Assembly (NCBI GenBank): GCA_012295275.1
Contig: CM022679.1
Coordinates: forward strand, 10,960,669 to 11,024,668
Direction: 5' to 3'
DNA: 64,000 bases
Source: Chrysomallon squamiferum
Lineage: Eukaryota > Mollusca > Gastropoda > Neomphalida > Peltospiridae
The notes beneath the pieces were generated by a model. It searched no databases. It was given only the letters and a program-made list of their open reading frames with translations, and was not told where the DNA came from. The translations under genes and the position numbers were made by a program. This document shows positions 52,804-64,000 of this stretch, in pieces. Each line of letters starts with the position of its first letter. Position 1 is the stretch's first letter.

Positions 52804-54142
52804 ATATTGGTTTTATTTGTATTCAAGATAAGGTCTGTTATATGGTAACTTTGTTCACCAATGTTATTTTTGTCTTCCATGATGACTCATTTTATTTGGA
52901 AAGTTGTATTCAGTACAGTTTTGTTGACACCCACTTAAATTTTCTTAAAATCCAGATCCACCCCACCAGTTTCCATGAATATTTAGACTTACAAATTCTG
53001 GTCTCCTGCAAAGAACTGTAGACAATAGTTTGAAAAACGCCAAAACCACACAGGTATGTAATATTTGCAGACTTTGAAACTTTGCCAGTCCTTCAGGTTT
53101 TCTTTCTTGATGTTGGAGAGAGTAGTTAAAAATAATGTATTGTTTTCTGAAACAATGTTCTTTTGGCATTTTCTTTATGCAAAAGATTTGCAGACTTGTA
53201 GCAGTTGGACTTAGAAAATCTTAAATTATTTTAGCAAAGGTTTTTCACACAAGCAAACTGGACTGTTTTTGTTACAGTACTTTTTGAAGAAGTGTGCTTA
53301 AGTTGTTTTAGTTAATTGACTTCACATTCACAAACAAGTCTTTGAAGTGGACAGGTCAAACAGAATGATTTTATGATTTTGTAAGTATGAGTAGACTGTA
53401 ATCCTTGTAATGTTTGATTAATAAATAAACTGTACCTTAAAAAGAAAATAAACTTTACAGTTGTTAAAAAAAAGTTTTATAATTCACTTTGTAGGCTAAC
53501 TAAAAGACAAGAAATGAAATTTAAATAGTAATGCAGGACTTAGTAAAAACAACACACACATGCACACACACATATATATATGCTTTAAAAATTGTTCTAT
53601 TCTCTTCTCTGTACATAAAAACGTGCAGTTCTGGAATACCTGACACAAACTTTTAAAAATGAATGAAATTTATGTTGACAAAATGGCTGTTGAGAATAAT
53701 TATCTCTGAACTGTACAGGTTATTTATCTTTCTAATTATAAACGTCTGTATGCTACTGGGTTTTTTTAAAGTTCACTGCAACTGTTTCACATAAATGATG
53801 AAATAACCTCTTTCTATGCACACAAACCGTCTAAATATCAAGAATAATTGTTCAAATACCAACATTTATGGTGGGCAATAAAACGCAAGGTACATGTGCA
53901 AACAGCTTTATGAATTGACTGGCTAAGTTTCCGTAGAGATGGCTCTCCAGTCTTAGACTGTTCTAGTTACGGCAGTTATCTGATGGATTTCAGATATTTT
54001 TGGCACATTCTTTTTCTATATTTAGATGACATGTACCTGTGGATGGTGAGTTCTGACAGAGTACACGTTTGAAATGATAAAATACCTGGAGGATAGAAAT
54101 GAAAATGGGGGAAGAAAAATGATTTTAATTTCTTCATTTAAA

Positions 54143-54153
54143 TGGTGTGTGTG

Positions 54154-54198
<45 letters not shown>

Positions 54199-54218
54199 GT
54201 GTGTGTGTGTGTGTGTGT
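54143..54218. repeat. GTCT tetranucleotide flanked by GT repeats
   Basis: (GT)n, about ten GTCT units, then (GT)n again. Confidence 0.9.
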
Positions 54219-54387
54219 CTATATAAAATTTAAAAGTATATAAAACAAATTTGGCTGTTTATGAATTGTTTACTTTTTTAACTATTTCTTTGTAATGATT
54301 TGATGTTGAAGTAAGCAGGAAATATTTAATTTTATAATTTATTTTTCTGATTTTTTAATTTTTAATTTTTATTTAATAAAATAGGTT

Positions 54388-54421
<34 letters not shown>

Positions 54422-54773
54422 TTAAATACTCACATTGAAATCATCAGTAATGGTTTAATAGTCACATTTTAATTTCTCATATTGGACTTGTATTTGCACT
54501 TGTACAGCATTCTTTTCCTTTTTTGATTTTTTTCTCATTTTTCTTTTTCTGTTATTTGTTTTTCTGTTTGATACAATTTGTTAATGTTTTTATGTGTTTG
54601 GCAAGAGTTCAGTAATAGTTTTATGTTCAGTTTGCAAGATTTACACTATGAATAATTTAGTTAATTCAGATCTCACTGATAGATTGCTGTCTAGATGGCT
54701 AAATAGATTCTTTCTGGTTTATATATGATAGCTTTTTATTAACTGATAGGCTGTGTATCTTAAATATTTCACA

Positions 54774-54783
54774 CACAGACACA

Positions 54784-54828
<45 letters not shown>
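54774..54828. repeat. (CA)n microsatellite
   Basis: About 25 CA units with GA interruptions at the start. Confidence 0.95.
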
Positions 54829-55009
54829 TACCATTAAAGTACGACTATAAAATAACAGGGATGACATTTTCCATTTTATCATGTTATTTCCATGTAAGTA
54901 AAAAAATGACATCGCTATAAAAATGAAAATGTCAGCTTTCTTGCACTTTAATTGGTTTATTATTTTACCTTAATGTTTTATTTTTACTTGCTTTTCATTG
55001 TGTTATAAA

Positions 55010-56205
55010 AATAACACTTGCAGACAGTCACTGTTATCAGATTGTAAGTGTAATCGTGTGTGTGTGTATGTGTGTATGTGTATATATATATATATAACCG
55101 TAAGTGTGTGTGTGCAGATAGATAGATAGATAATACAATACAGTTGCAGACATTTTTTATTACTCTACACTGAAGTCTGCAGATAGTCACCGTTATCAGA
55201 CTGTAGGTATAATTGTAAATACACACACACACACTCACAGACAATATATATATCATATATATACATTTATATTTATTTATTATAGATACAGACAGATAGA
55301 CATACACACATATGTTTATCTATGGGTTTTTTTTTAAAAACGAACCACTGTACTTCCGTCCAGACAGGTTGTTTTCACTACACTTCTAACAAGAAGAGCT
55401 AATATTAGACAAGGAAGCAGCAGCACATACAGGTCTGTGTGTTGGGCAAATGCTGTAAGAATGGGAATAGTTTATCACAGAGTAGACCGAGTAAAAGAGA
55501 TAATTTGTAGACACTGTCACCGCGGAATGCTGCTTGATTTAACAGTGGACTGGAATAATGGCCACAGTGTGCAGAGGTAGACAGGTGAAGCTGAGCATAT
55601 AGCACCACGTCCCCCCTAACACAGGCCGTCTTTGTTAATAAGGCAACAAAGCCACTTTGTTGATATGAGAGAAATTTTAGGAATTTGCCTGATGATCTTT
55701 TTCTTTTCTTTTTCTTTTTTTCTTCTCATGCTTGCCCGAGTTAAGTGTAGAGTTATAAAAAAAAATCTGTATAATGATTATAGTAAGTACAATGAAGAAA
55801 AAAAAAAAAAAAAAAAAAAAAAGAAGGTGTATAGTAATAGGCTTTGGGGTAATGTAATAAATAGTGTTAATGATACCAGACTTCAGTGTAGAGTAATAAA
55901 AAAAAAATGTATATAACACTAGACTTTGGAGTAATTAAAACCAGTATTTAATTCTTTGCTTTAGTGCAGAGTAAATAAAGTACATAAGACTAGACTTTAT
56001 TGTAATAAAAAAAATATATAGATATATATAATACTGGCATTAGTTTAGAGTTATAGGAGAATTTCTATAAAACAGGACTGAGTGGGGTATGATATTTTCC
56101 ACTTTGTCATAGATGAGTTGGTCTATCCTAGTCATTGTGTATATATATATATAAATATCATATCCCACTCAATCCTGTATTATACAAATTTTCCTATATA
56201 AATAA
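55010..56205. repeat. Cluster of diverged repeats in direct and inverted orientation
   Basis: The 27-bp sequence at 55153-55179 is the exact reverse complement of 55877-55903 (core CAGACTTCAGTGTAGAGTAA). A diverged direct copy (AAGTGTAGAGTTATAAAAAA) starts near 55743. GCAGACAGTCACTGTTATCA at about 55020 recurs as GCAGATAGTCACCGTTATCA near 55179. At the end, 56052-56098 and 56153-56200 form an imperfect inverted repeat (GGAGAATTTCTATAAAACAG against its complement) with a loop of about 54 bp. Confidence 0.7.
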
Positions 56206-57616
56206 AAAAAAAAAAAAAAAAAAAAAAAAGAACAAAATTAAATAAGGTCACATACCTAGGTAGTCACATTCACATGATAATGTACCAGCATGCCAGCCTT
56301 GAAAGTAATGTGACAACATGCACTGTTATAGCATGCAGCTAATGAATGGGCAAGTCACTTGGGCTACTGTTAAAATGTTTCTACATTAATGCACCAACCT
56401 GTGAATGAATGGCTGGTAATGTACATGATATTGTTGAATGAGCATTCTGAATGAACACATTTATGATTATTTAACAGAGCGATGACTGAATCTGAACACC
56501 CCGAGTAATCTCTCTTTCATTATGTACCTGTATTTACAAAAGAATAATTTTTTTCAAGAGTTAAGTATTGAACAGAACTGCAGCTGTTTTATACAGATAA
56601 ACCTTGGCAAGCTACAATAAACTGCCTTCATACATCTGTAGTATTAACAGTTTCTTGACTTCATATGGCCTTGAGATTTTAAAATAAAAAAAAAAATTTT
56701 TTTTTTTTTTTTTTTGTTCAAGATATAAAATATAATGTAGAGCTTCATTACTAAAAGTGCAACTGATTTATGATAACATTTATATAAAAAGAAATTTGCA
56801 CTGGCCTTGTGTTTATGTTCGTAATTATAAAACTATAATTGCAGTTTAATTATAATCAGATTTTGTAACAAATTCAGTGTACAGACAATCAATTAATTAA
56901 TACTAAAAGTATGCATATTGTGATTTAAAAAATATATAGTACTAAAAACTACACTAATTTCTTATGATTACTATTATTGTAATAGTAATACATGTGATGA
57001 TGGTTCTGAAGAAGTATTTTTAGTAGTAGTAGCAATAATAATAATAATAATAATAATTATTATTATTACTAAATATATTATACTTTTCAACAAATTGCAA
57101 ATGATTTTCTACATTTAAGTAAATCATACATTACTGGTCAAGACATACAGCATATGCAAAATGTGCCACAACAATGCAAGTGTTAAGTGGTTTATCAATG
57201 ACTGATTGTGATACTAAAGCCTCTTAGTGTTTTATTGTCACTGCTGACATTCAGTCTTCTCCCCTGCCAAGAAATTAAGGCTTACATCTTGAAGATGACG
57301 CACCATTCATACCTGTTTAGGCATGAAATAAAGGCCGCATTCTACTGATGTGATATCACAGAGATTATTTTACACAGTCCATTTTGTTTTGTAAATAAAC
57401 ATGATCCCTTCTTTATATTTTTATTCTGCCAGGTTTATTCTGTGTTCGTTTTATATCTGTTACCTGATTTGTCAGCATACAAGTGTTGAAATAAAAGATC
57501 CTTTGTTTTTCTTACTGGAACTGAGAACTTGTAGTATAATAATAACACATTGAAGTGAAAAAAAAAAAATGTAACCTAAACAGTCGAGCTGAATCCCAGT
57601 TTTTGACATTCCAGAA

Positions 57617-57618
<2 letters not shown>

Positions 57619-57671
<53 letters not shown>
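57619..57671. repeat. (CA)n microsatellite
   Basis: About 26 CA units. Confidence 0.95.
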
Positions 57672-57674
<3 letters not shown>

Positions 57675-58389
57675 CACACACAATTTAAAAAAAAAAATAC
57701 TGTATTACTACTACACTTTTTAATAAAGACCACTATTTGTAAATATCATCTTACTTCCATGACTTCAAATAAAGGCTACTGTTTAAAGATACTGTTTTTA
57801 TTCTGAGCCTTTTAATAAAGTTCACTATTTGCAAACACTGTGTACCACTATGCCTTTAAAACAAAGACCACTTGTTAATTAATCGTTACGTTCCTGTGTT
57901 AACAAAGGTGACTTTTTCTGTTCAGGTGGGACTGTACTGTACACTTTTCTGTTGCATGACTGGGAATTATTCACTGGGAGGATTCTGGTGCTGCATGAAC
58001 GGCACTGATATTTCTGGGAGGGTGGCAATCACTGAAGCTACAACCTTGTCACCTGGCACAGGGAGACAAGAAGGCTGTTGTGATGTCACGCAAGAGTGAT
58101 GTGTATTCGGTGAAGCGCTCAAGCGGAAAAGAATGTAGTGCACAGGTACACAAAGCCCCTGTGTGGCTGAGTTGTGTGTGTGTGTCTCAGTGCCTGCAGC
58201 GCATTCCTCGCGAGACTGAAGCTTGCCCAGATGACACAGGGATTTTTTTACTGTTTAACATCACTTTAACTTGTTGCTGTGTCCTGCAGGTCTGTGTTTG
58301 TCTGTGCTGGGTATATATGTATATATTTTCTTTATATCACGTACAATGTGAAATGACAGGTTACAATGGAAGTCAGTTTCTGGTGTGTG

Positions 58390-58705
58390 TAAGTTCAGCA
58401 TTTTAATTAATTGCTTTACTGTAGAACATGTTTTACTTCTGTCCTTCTATGTTAATCTTCTTGTTCTAAATAACTTTTAATTTTAAACGTTTGTTTTTTT
58501 CTTGATATAGAATGCAAAATAAGAGTTTACAGAGGACATTAATTTTTGGTATATATAGTTTCAATGTTTAAAATTAATTTCTTTAATATAAGATATATTT
58601 AGTTTTGTCTTTTTATGTTAATCTTCTTGTTCTAAATTCTTTTCATGGTGGTTTCAAATAACTTTTGTTGAATATTTATAATATTTGTTGAATATTTATA
58701 ATAGT
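58390..58705. repeat. Diverged tandem duplication, unit about 165 bp, plus short duplication
   Basis: TATGTTAATCTTCTTGTTCT with AAAT on its 3' side occurs near 58448 and again near 58614, and flanking words are similar. Directly after, TTTGTTGAATATTTATAATA is present twice in tandem (about 58664-58703). Confidence 0.7.
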
Positions 58706-59016
58706 CAAATTTGTACTTAATTAACTTTTATAATTAACAATATTTATGTGAAGGAAGTAGTGAAATGTATTTTCTTGGTGTATCTTACTTTCAAGAGACA
58801 TTTTATTTTCATGAACTATTTTGAGTTGGGCTCTTTCAGTCGTGTTTCAACCTACCTGTTTTATATTTAAATAAATAAATTTATTTTTCCTTAAATCTGA
58901 TTCATTTATTCATAATAAATTTTTTATTTTATTTATACTAATTTACTACATGGTTCTTGTCTCATTGTAACAAAACCCATTTCATGCCGAAAGTTGTAAC
59001 TACACAGATTACATCA

Positions 59017-59049
<33 letters not shown>

Positions 59050-60333
59050 GAAAATCCTGGATCCAGCCCTGGGGAATGTTACTTTTATGAAATGTTTCAG
59101 CAATTTAAACTGAATCTTTGTATTTCATTCTGTGTTTTCCTTGTTTTTTTTTTATGTGTACAACTTGCCAAACTGAGCAACTTGAAAAACACTTTTATTT
59201 TTACTTTTATTCAGAGTGTTTGCAGCAGGGAATTGGCTGATTTAGTCAGAAGTGGATTTGATAAAAGACTGGATTGCAGAAATGGATAACCTGGCTACGT
59301 TTAAGATATTAAAAACATCAGAGACTTAGGTATGTATTAATAAAATATTTTCTATAACAAAATTCAGAGATCTGTCATTTAAATACATCAGTATATACGA
59401 CTGAATAAAAACACCCACACAGATACATTCAAAAATAACTGTTAAATGCAACAATCTCTTATTTCTTGTAAACTGAACTTGATTTTCTTTATAACTGATG
59501 TTATTTTGTACTGAAAGTTGTATCATATTAAAGATCGTACACTTTCTGAAATACTGAATGTGATCTTGAGAATCATTAAAAGTCAAATTTGTCATGATTT
59601 GTCCTGTATTGAAAAGACACTCCTCTGTGTGTGTTAATAATAAAATAAACTTTAAGAAGAATGAGGAAATCCTGTTGATGAACACATTTTAATTGATTGG
59701 GTGCACAGTTTGCGTGCACTCTGTGAATATTAATGTGTGATGGTGCATTTGACCCACTTCTGATAATTTGTAGGTCTGATTCATGTTAATAGCCAATTTG
59801 GGTTATCATCGAGTAATGTTGGGAAATAACCTCCAAATGGGAACAGTAACGGTTTTTCTGTTACATCTCATAATACATGCACAGAGCACACACACTCACA
59901 CACACACACAATCACACACGCACACGCACACACACAATCACACACACACACATACAAAAAAATATATATATATCTACATACGTAAATAACATTCACATTA
60001 ACATAAAACCTGCATCATATTTACACTCACAGCTACATTCACAATTATTTATATGTGTAGATATAAAATTTCCAGCTGCTGGGTCTACAAAGCTTTCACA
60101 TCCAAGGTATTTCACAGCACTTAATAAGGAACTGCAAATGAGATTTGTTTAATTTATTCTGACTTAAGCATTCATTCTGTCTAATAAAAACAACAAAACG
60201 ACAGTTAATGCTTCATCAGATGCACAATAACACAATAATTTATGGTTTTAATGCATAGATGTAATAGGGCACCACTCCTTAAAAATAACCTAAGTGTAGA
60301 TTATTTATGTTTATTGAAGTTACTATATGTATG

Positions 60334-60336
<3 letters not shown>

Positions 60337-60386
<50 letters not shown>
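60337..60386. repeat. (TA)n microsatellite
   Basis: About 24 TA units after a TATG stretch. Confidence 0.95.
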
Positions 60387-60390
<4 letters not shown>

Positions 60391-63300
60391 GAATATTAAA
60401 AAGTAGTGGATACCCTGTTACAACTTAATTTAAATATTTTTTGTGGTTTATTACAAAGAGCCACTTCCCAGGTTTTAAACTCAGTTGTTACAATTGAGTT
60501 CTGACCACAGTGAAGTGACCTTTTGTATCCTGTACATTGTACTTTCCCCTGTTTTGGATTACCTTGTCCAGCAAGGATGACAACAGCTGACTCACGCTCG
60601 ACGAACACACAAAGTATTCTCCTACTTGAGAATTGATTTACTTCTCTAGTAATACTGTTTTGTCAATAGTAATAAACAAGAACCTTTACGTTTTTCCTTC
60701 CACTTTGTATGCGACCGAGAATATGTATGTATTTTTTTTATATACTTTTATCACAGAACTTTCCAAGCATGTCTGTTGTGGACACGCTTTTAGATTTTCT
60801 CAAGAGAGTTGTGTCTTAAGACAGGATTTTCTTTGTAAATTCTATAAACGTATATTTGTGAATAAGAAAGATAAGTGTGTAGGTGTCGGTGCGTGCTTGT
60901 ATATAATACAGAATATCCACTGATTCAGTTATCATACAGACCTGGCTGGTCTCAGTGTTACTGACCTTTTGAACACGGAAAGGGTTGAGTGCTGGCAGTG
61001 TTAGTGTGAAGAAAGAAATCATTATTATATACTCAGACTGGGCAGTGATTGTGTTATGTGTTCAATAGGTCATCTGTGTTTATGTAGTCTTGAGCAAATC
61101 TGGTGTGTGATAGGTTCAGCAGTGTTAGCCAGATAGACAGTTTCCGTAATGATGTCTTGCGCACTTCAAGGGTTCTTCACATAAACACTGTGTGAAATTT
61201 TAATATACAGAATAAATAGAAGAATATTGTTAATGGTTGGCATATGGGAATTTTTTTGTATGAATGGCTGCTTAATGAATGTTTTGAGGTTAATGTTATT
61301 TTTGAATTACCTGGTTACCTGTTCTTTGTCGTTCAGTCTTTTCTAACAAACAGAATATGATTTAATTTTGTTTTCTAGGTTTATTCCTATTGGTGATATT
61401 GCTAAACTAATCAATGAGTGCAGTAGTAGATAATTAATAAGAAGAAAGTAAGAAAAATTTTGAGGTAAAACTGATTTAAAAAAAAAAATAATAATAAAAA
61501 ATAGAAAGGAAATGAATTTGGAAACATTTTTCCAACCATTGCCCAAAACAAAACAAAATTGGGGAATTTTTTTTTTTTCAAGTGCTCTTTTACAGTATTT
61601 TCTTTCTTTTTTTACCTTAATTTTTTATTTTTTTATTTTAGAATTTTGGATTTTTTATTACCTTTTTTTAAAGTATTAGGTTAAACATTCTTTAAATTCC
61701 TGACCCATGGTATAAAAAAGAAATAAAATTTTAAAGTTTATCTGTCATCAACCTGAGAAAATCAGTACTTCAGACACTGACCTATGCTAACCTGTTTATA
61801 ATTCAGCAGCAGTTTGACGTTTCCACCCACTTTCTTCAGTGACAAGTACATTTTTATTACTTCTGTAGTCAAACTAACTCCGTATAGACTTTTTGTTGTC
61901 CCATGAAGAGCAATTTCGCTCATTCTGAATAGACTTGGTGTTGATGTTCGAATACATTACATGGAATCAACAGAATGTTTCTAGGTGACTTTTAATTTTT
62001 ATTTTTTTTATTTTTTTACATTTTTCAAATGATACGATGTCAGCTTTAGGTAACTTATCAAATGTAATGGTTGATATTAAACTTTTAAATGTGATGTGTT
62101 TTTTTTCTGCTTTTTTGCTTGCCGATTTTCCGTCTGTAGGTGTTAGTAGATTATTTTACTTCTTTTGTTGTAAACCAGCCATAAAAAATATAAAATGACT
62201 TTCAGCTATATTACATTTCAATATTTGAAAAATAGTTAAGTAGCTTGTGTGATCTCAGATGTCTGATTAAAACAGCAGTGTGGAATTTAAGCTTGTACTG
62301 TGAAAACGCTAAATCACATATCTGAGACTGACAAATGGAATTTTTGTTGATTTTATTTGAAATAAAATTAAATAAGCATTTTCCCATGACAGAAAGGTAA
62401 GTAGTGAACTCTTAGATAAACAAGGGGATGCCACTGAATTAGAAATAATCTTAAAATTTGGTCTAAGCTGGATTGATCCAGCAATCCATTGTACCTGTCT
62501 GTCATTCCATTAAGTTTCAATTCCTTTTTTAAACAAAACGTATTTGGGATATTATTACTTCAGTTTCCTTGAAATAAGAAGTTTTCTTGTTTGTTTGAAA
62601 CATTCCCTAGTAGAAGCCAACATTTCTAATCAAATACATCACACCATCTGTCATTGAAATTGTCTGTCTACAAAACATTACGTTTATATTTACAAACACA
62701 TTGTGCTTCTTATGGTATATTTTACACACCAATAGGAAAAATACACAACTAAGAAAACAAGAAAAATCCATTCTAAATGTAAAACAAACAAGTAAACCTG
62801 AAAAAGGTAAACATCAAATAGAAAAAGTAAATCTTGTGTCATCACACAAGTTATCCTCTGTTGACTTTACAGTGTTTGCTGCGGTTTGCCATATTTTTTG
62901 CAGTTAAATCTACAGAACAGTGTAACAGTGGGTTGTTTTTGTATCCTGCTGTTTGCCTGGGTTTTTGTCATCGTGTTGCAAATCCGAGTGTAATTAAAAT
63001 CAGTAGACATGTTTAATAAGCAATGTTTATTGGTAAATCTTGTGTGTCAGTGTAGAGAAATAACATGTGTTCCTTTGACATATGTTTTAGCCAGTCATAA
63101 TGTTCAAAAGACAGAAGAAAGATAGATAAAGGTAGAGAGTGAAGGAAAGATTGAATACATTTGAAAGAAGGAGAAAGAGGAAGGGGAGAAAAGAGAGAGG
63201 GAATGAGGGAAGGATGGAAATGCGTTCCTGCACAAATTTATTTTTTCAGTAATGCAATACAGTTTTTACTTTTCACAAATGATAAATTACTTTCTCAATA

Positions 63301-63768
63301 CTTTATATTTCATGCCATGCTTCCTATAATGTTTTCAGTTTTGATATGAAGCTGTTGCTTGTGTTATCAAGGCAGTTGGTGTTGAGAAATGGGTAACAGA
63401 AGGAATGTGTGTTTAGCCTACCAGCTATGTTCACTATGGAATGTTAGCATTCAGTGTACAGTTGTAAACCTGAGTAGTCCTGGGATTTTCATTACCTACC
63501 TGTATTATAGGTGAGTACTGTGTAATGTTGAATGTAGGTAATTTCTGGAATGCTTTCATCAGATCATCTGTTCAAGCATGCATGTCATGGACAAGGATGT
63601 ATTACTGGTTGAGACTTCTTTAAAATATTGGTTAGTCTGTTGTACTGATAAGTACTTGAACTTTGTATGAGTTTCAGGATTATTTTGAAGCTGATATGTT
63701 GATCGAAAAATGGTTACAGAAATCAATGGACAAACAGAGACAGATTGGGAATATATCCATAGACATAC

Positions 63769-63820
<52 letters not shown>
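63769..63820. repeat. (CA)n microsatellite
   Basis: About 25 CA units near the right edge. Confidence 0.95.
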
Positions 63821-63823
<3 letters not shown>

Positions 63824-64000
63824 ATACATCCAAGAAAGTGTTCATACAAGAACATAAACAAATAACAACATCTTCAATATCTGTTTACTCATTTCGTTCC
63901 ATTCAGTTAGCCAGACATTACAATGAGAAGATACTGCTCTGAACACTGATGAATTCTGTAAGTCACTAGCTCTTACAGTCAAAACATGCTCAGACGGAGA

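Larger units (their letters stand above)
50325..64000. other. Probable long intron or intergenic sequence
   Basis: No conserved coding exon recognised on either strand. It contains many simple repeats, a repeat cluster with inverted copies at 55.0-56.2 kb, a local duplication at 58.4-58.7 kb, and a splice-site-bounded candidate at 59215-59330 that has stops in all frames. The + strand T bias of the 15-33 kb region is weaker here, with long A runs at about 55797 and 56206. Confidence 0.5.

Noticed and set aside
57926-58406. Possible exons with Cys-rich frames near 58 kb
   Set aside because: Joining from the donor at 50324 gives an early stop, and the donors in this stretch are weak.
59215-59330. 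Segment between TTATTCAG and a strong TTAG|GTATGT donor
   Set aside because: All three frames contain stops, so it is not coding; at most it is a non-coding exon, and nothing else supports it.

Overview
This is animal nuclear DNA. It is AT-rich, its genes are split by introns with canonical GT/AG borders, and it is crowded with microsatellites ((CA)n, (TTA)n, (GA)n, (TA)n), long poly-T runs and TTTA repeats. Two conserved genes can be assembled exon by exon, both on the + strand. Their make-up (a long-form tolloid/BMP1 protease and a ZIP11 zinc transporter with intron phases that join cleanly), moderate introns and heavy simple-repeat load suggest an invertebrate, possibly a mollusc. The species assignment is a guess.

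Layout. Positions 1-2472 are intron or upstream sequence of the first gene, with a TA-flanked inverted-repeat element (872-1461) and a diverged tandem repeat. Positions 2473-6760 carry the last eight coding exons of a tolloid/BMP1-family gene (EGF-CUB-EGF-CUB-CUB and stop). The signal peptide, propeptide, astacin protease and first CUB domains must lie upstream of the window. Positions 6761-10321 are the 3' UTR and intergenic spacer. Positions 10322-22654 hold a complete nine-exon SLC39A11 (ZIP11) gene of 333 codons, whose last intron is about 7 kb. Positions 22655 to about 33.6 kb have no recognisable coding sequence and are strikingly T-rich on the + strand. Around 33.8-34.5 kb is a CpG-containing island with YY1-like and CRE motifs. 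A second promoter-like island at 42.38-42.92 kb (CCAAT box, GC box) ends in a strong splice donor. It probably starts a third + strand gene whose second exon is at 50083-50324; a possible start codon there stays open up to the donor, and the rest of that gene is not visible here. The remaining sequence to 64000 looks like long-intron or intergenic DNA rich in simple repeats, with one cluster of dispersed repeats at 55.0-56.2 kb.

Function. The first gene encodes a secreted/extracellular metalloprotease of the procollagen-processing and BMP-activating class (only the non-catalytic substrate-binding half is here). The second encodes an eight-helix zinc transporter. They are neighbours with the same orientation, but nothing suggests shared function. 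I found no CRISPR array, tRNA, rRNA, viral gene or clearly undescribed biological system. The most interesting items are the inverted-repeat elements, the two promoter-like islands, the candidate third gene and the strand asymmetry of T runs.
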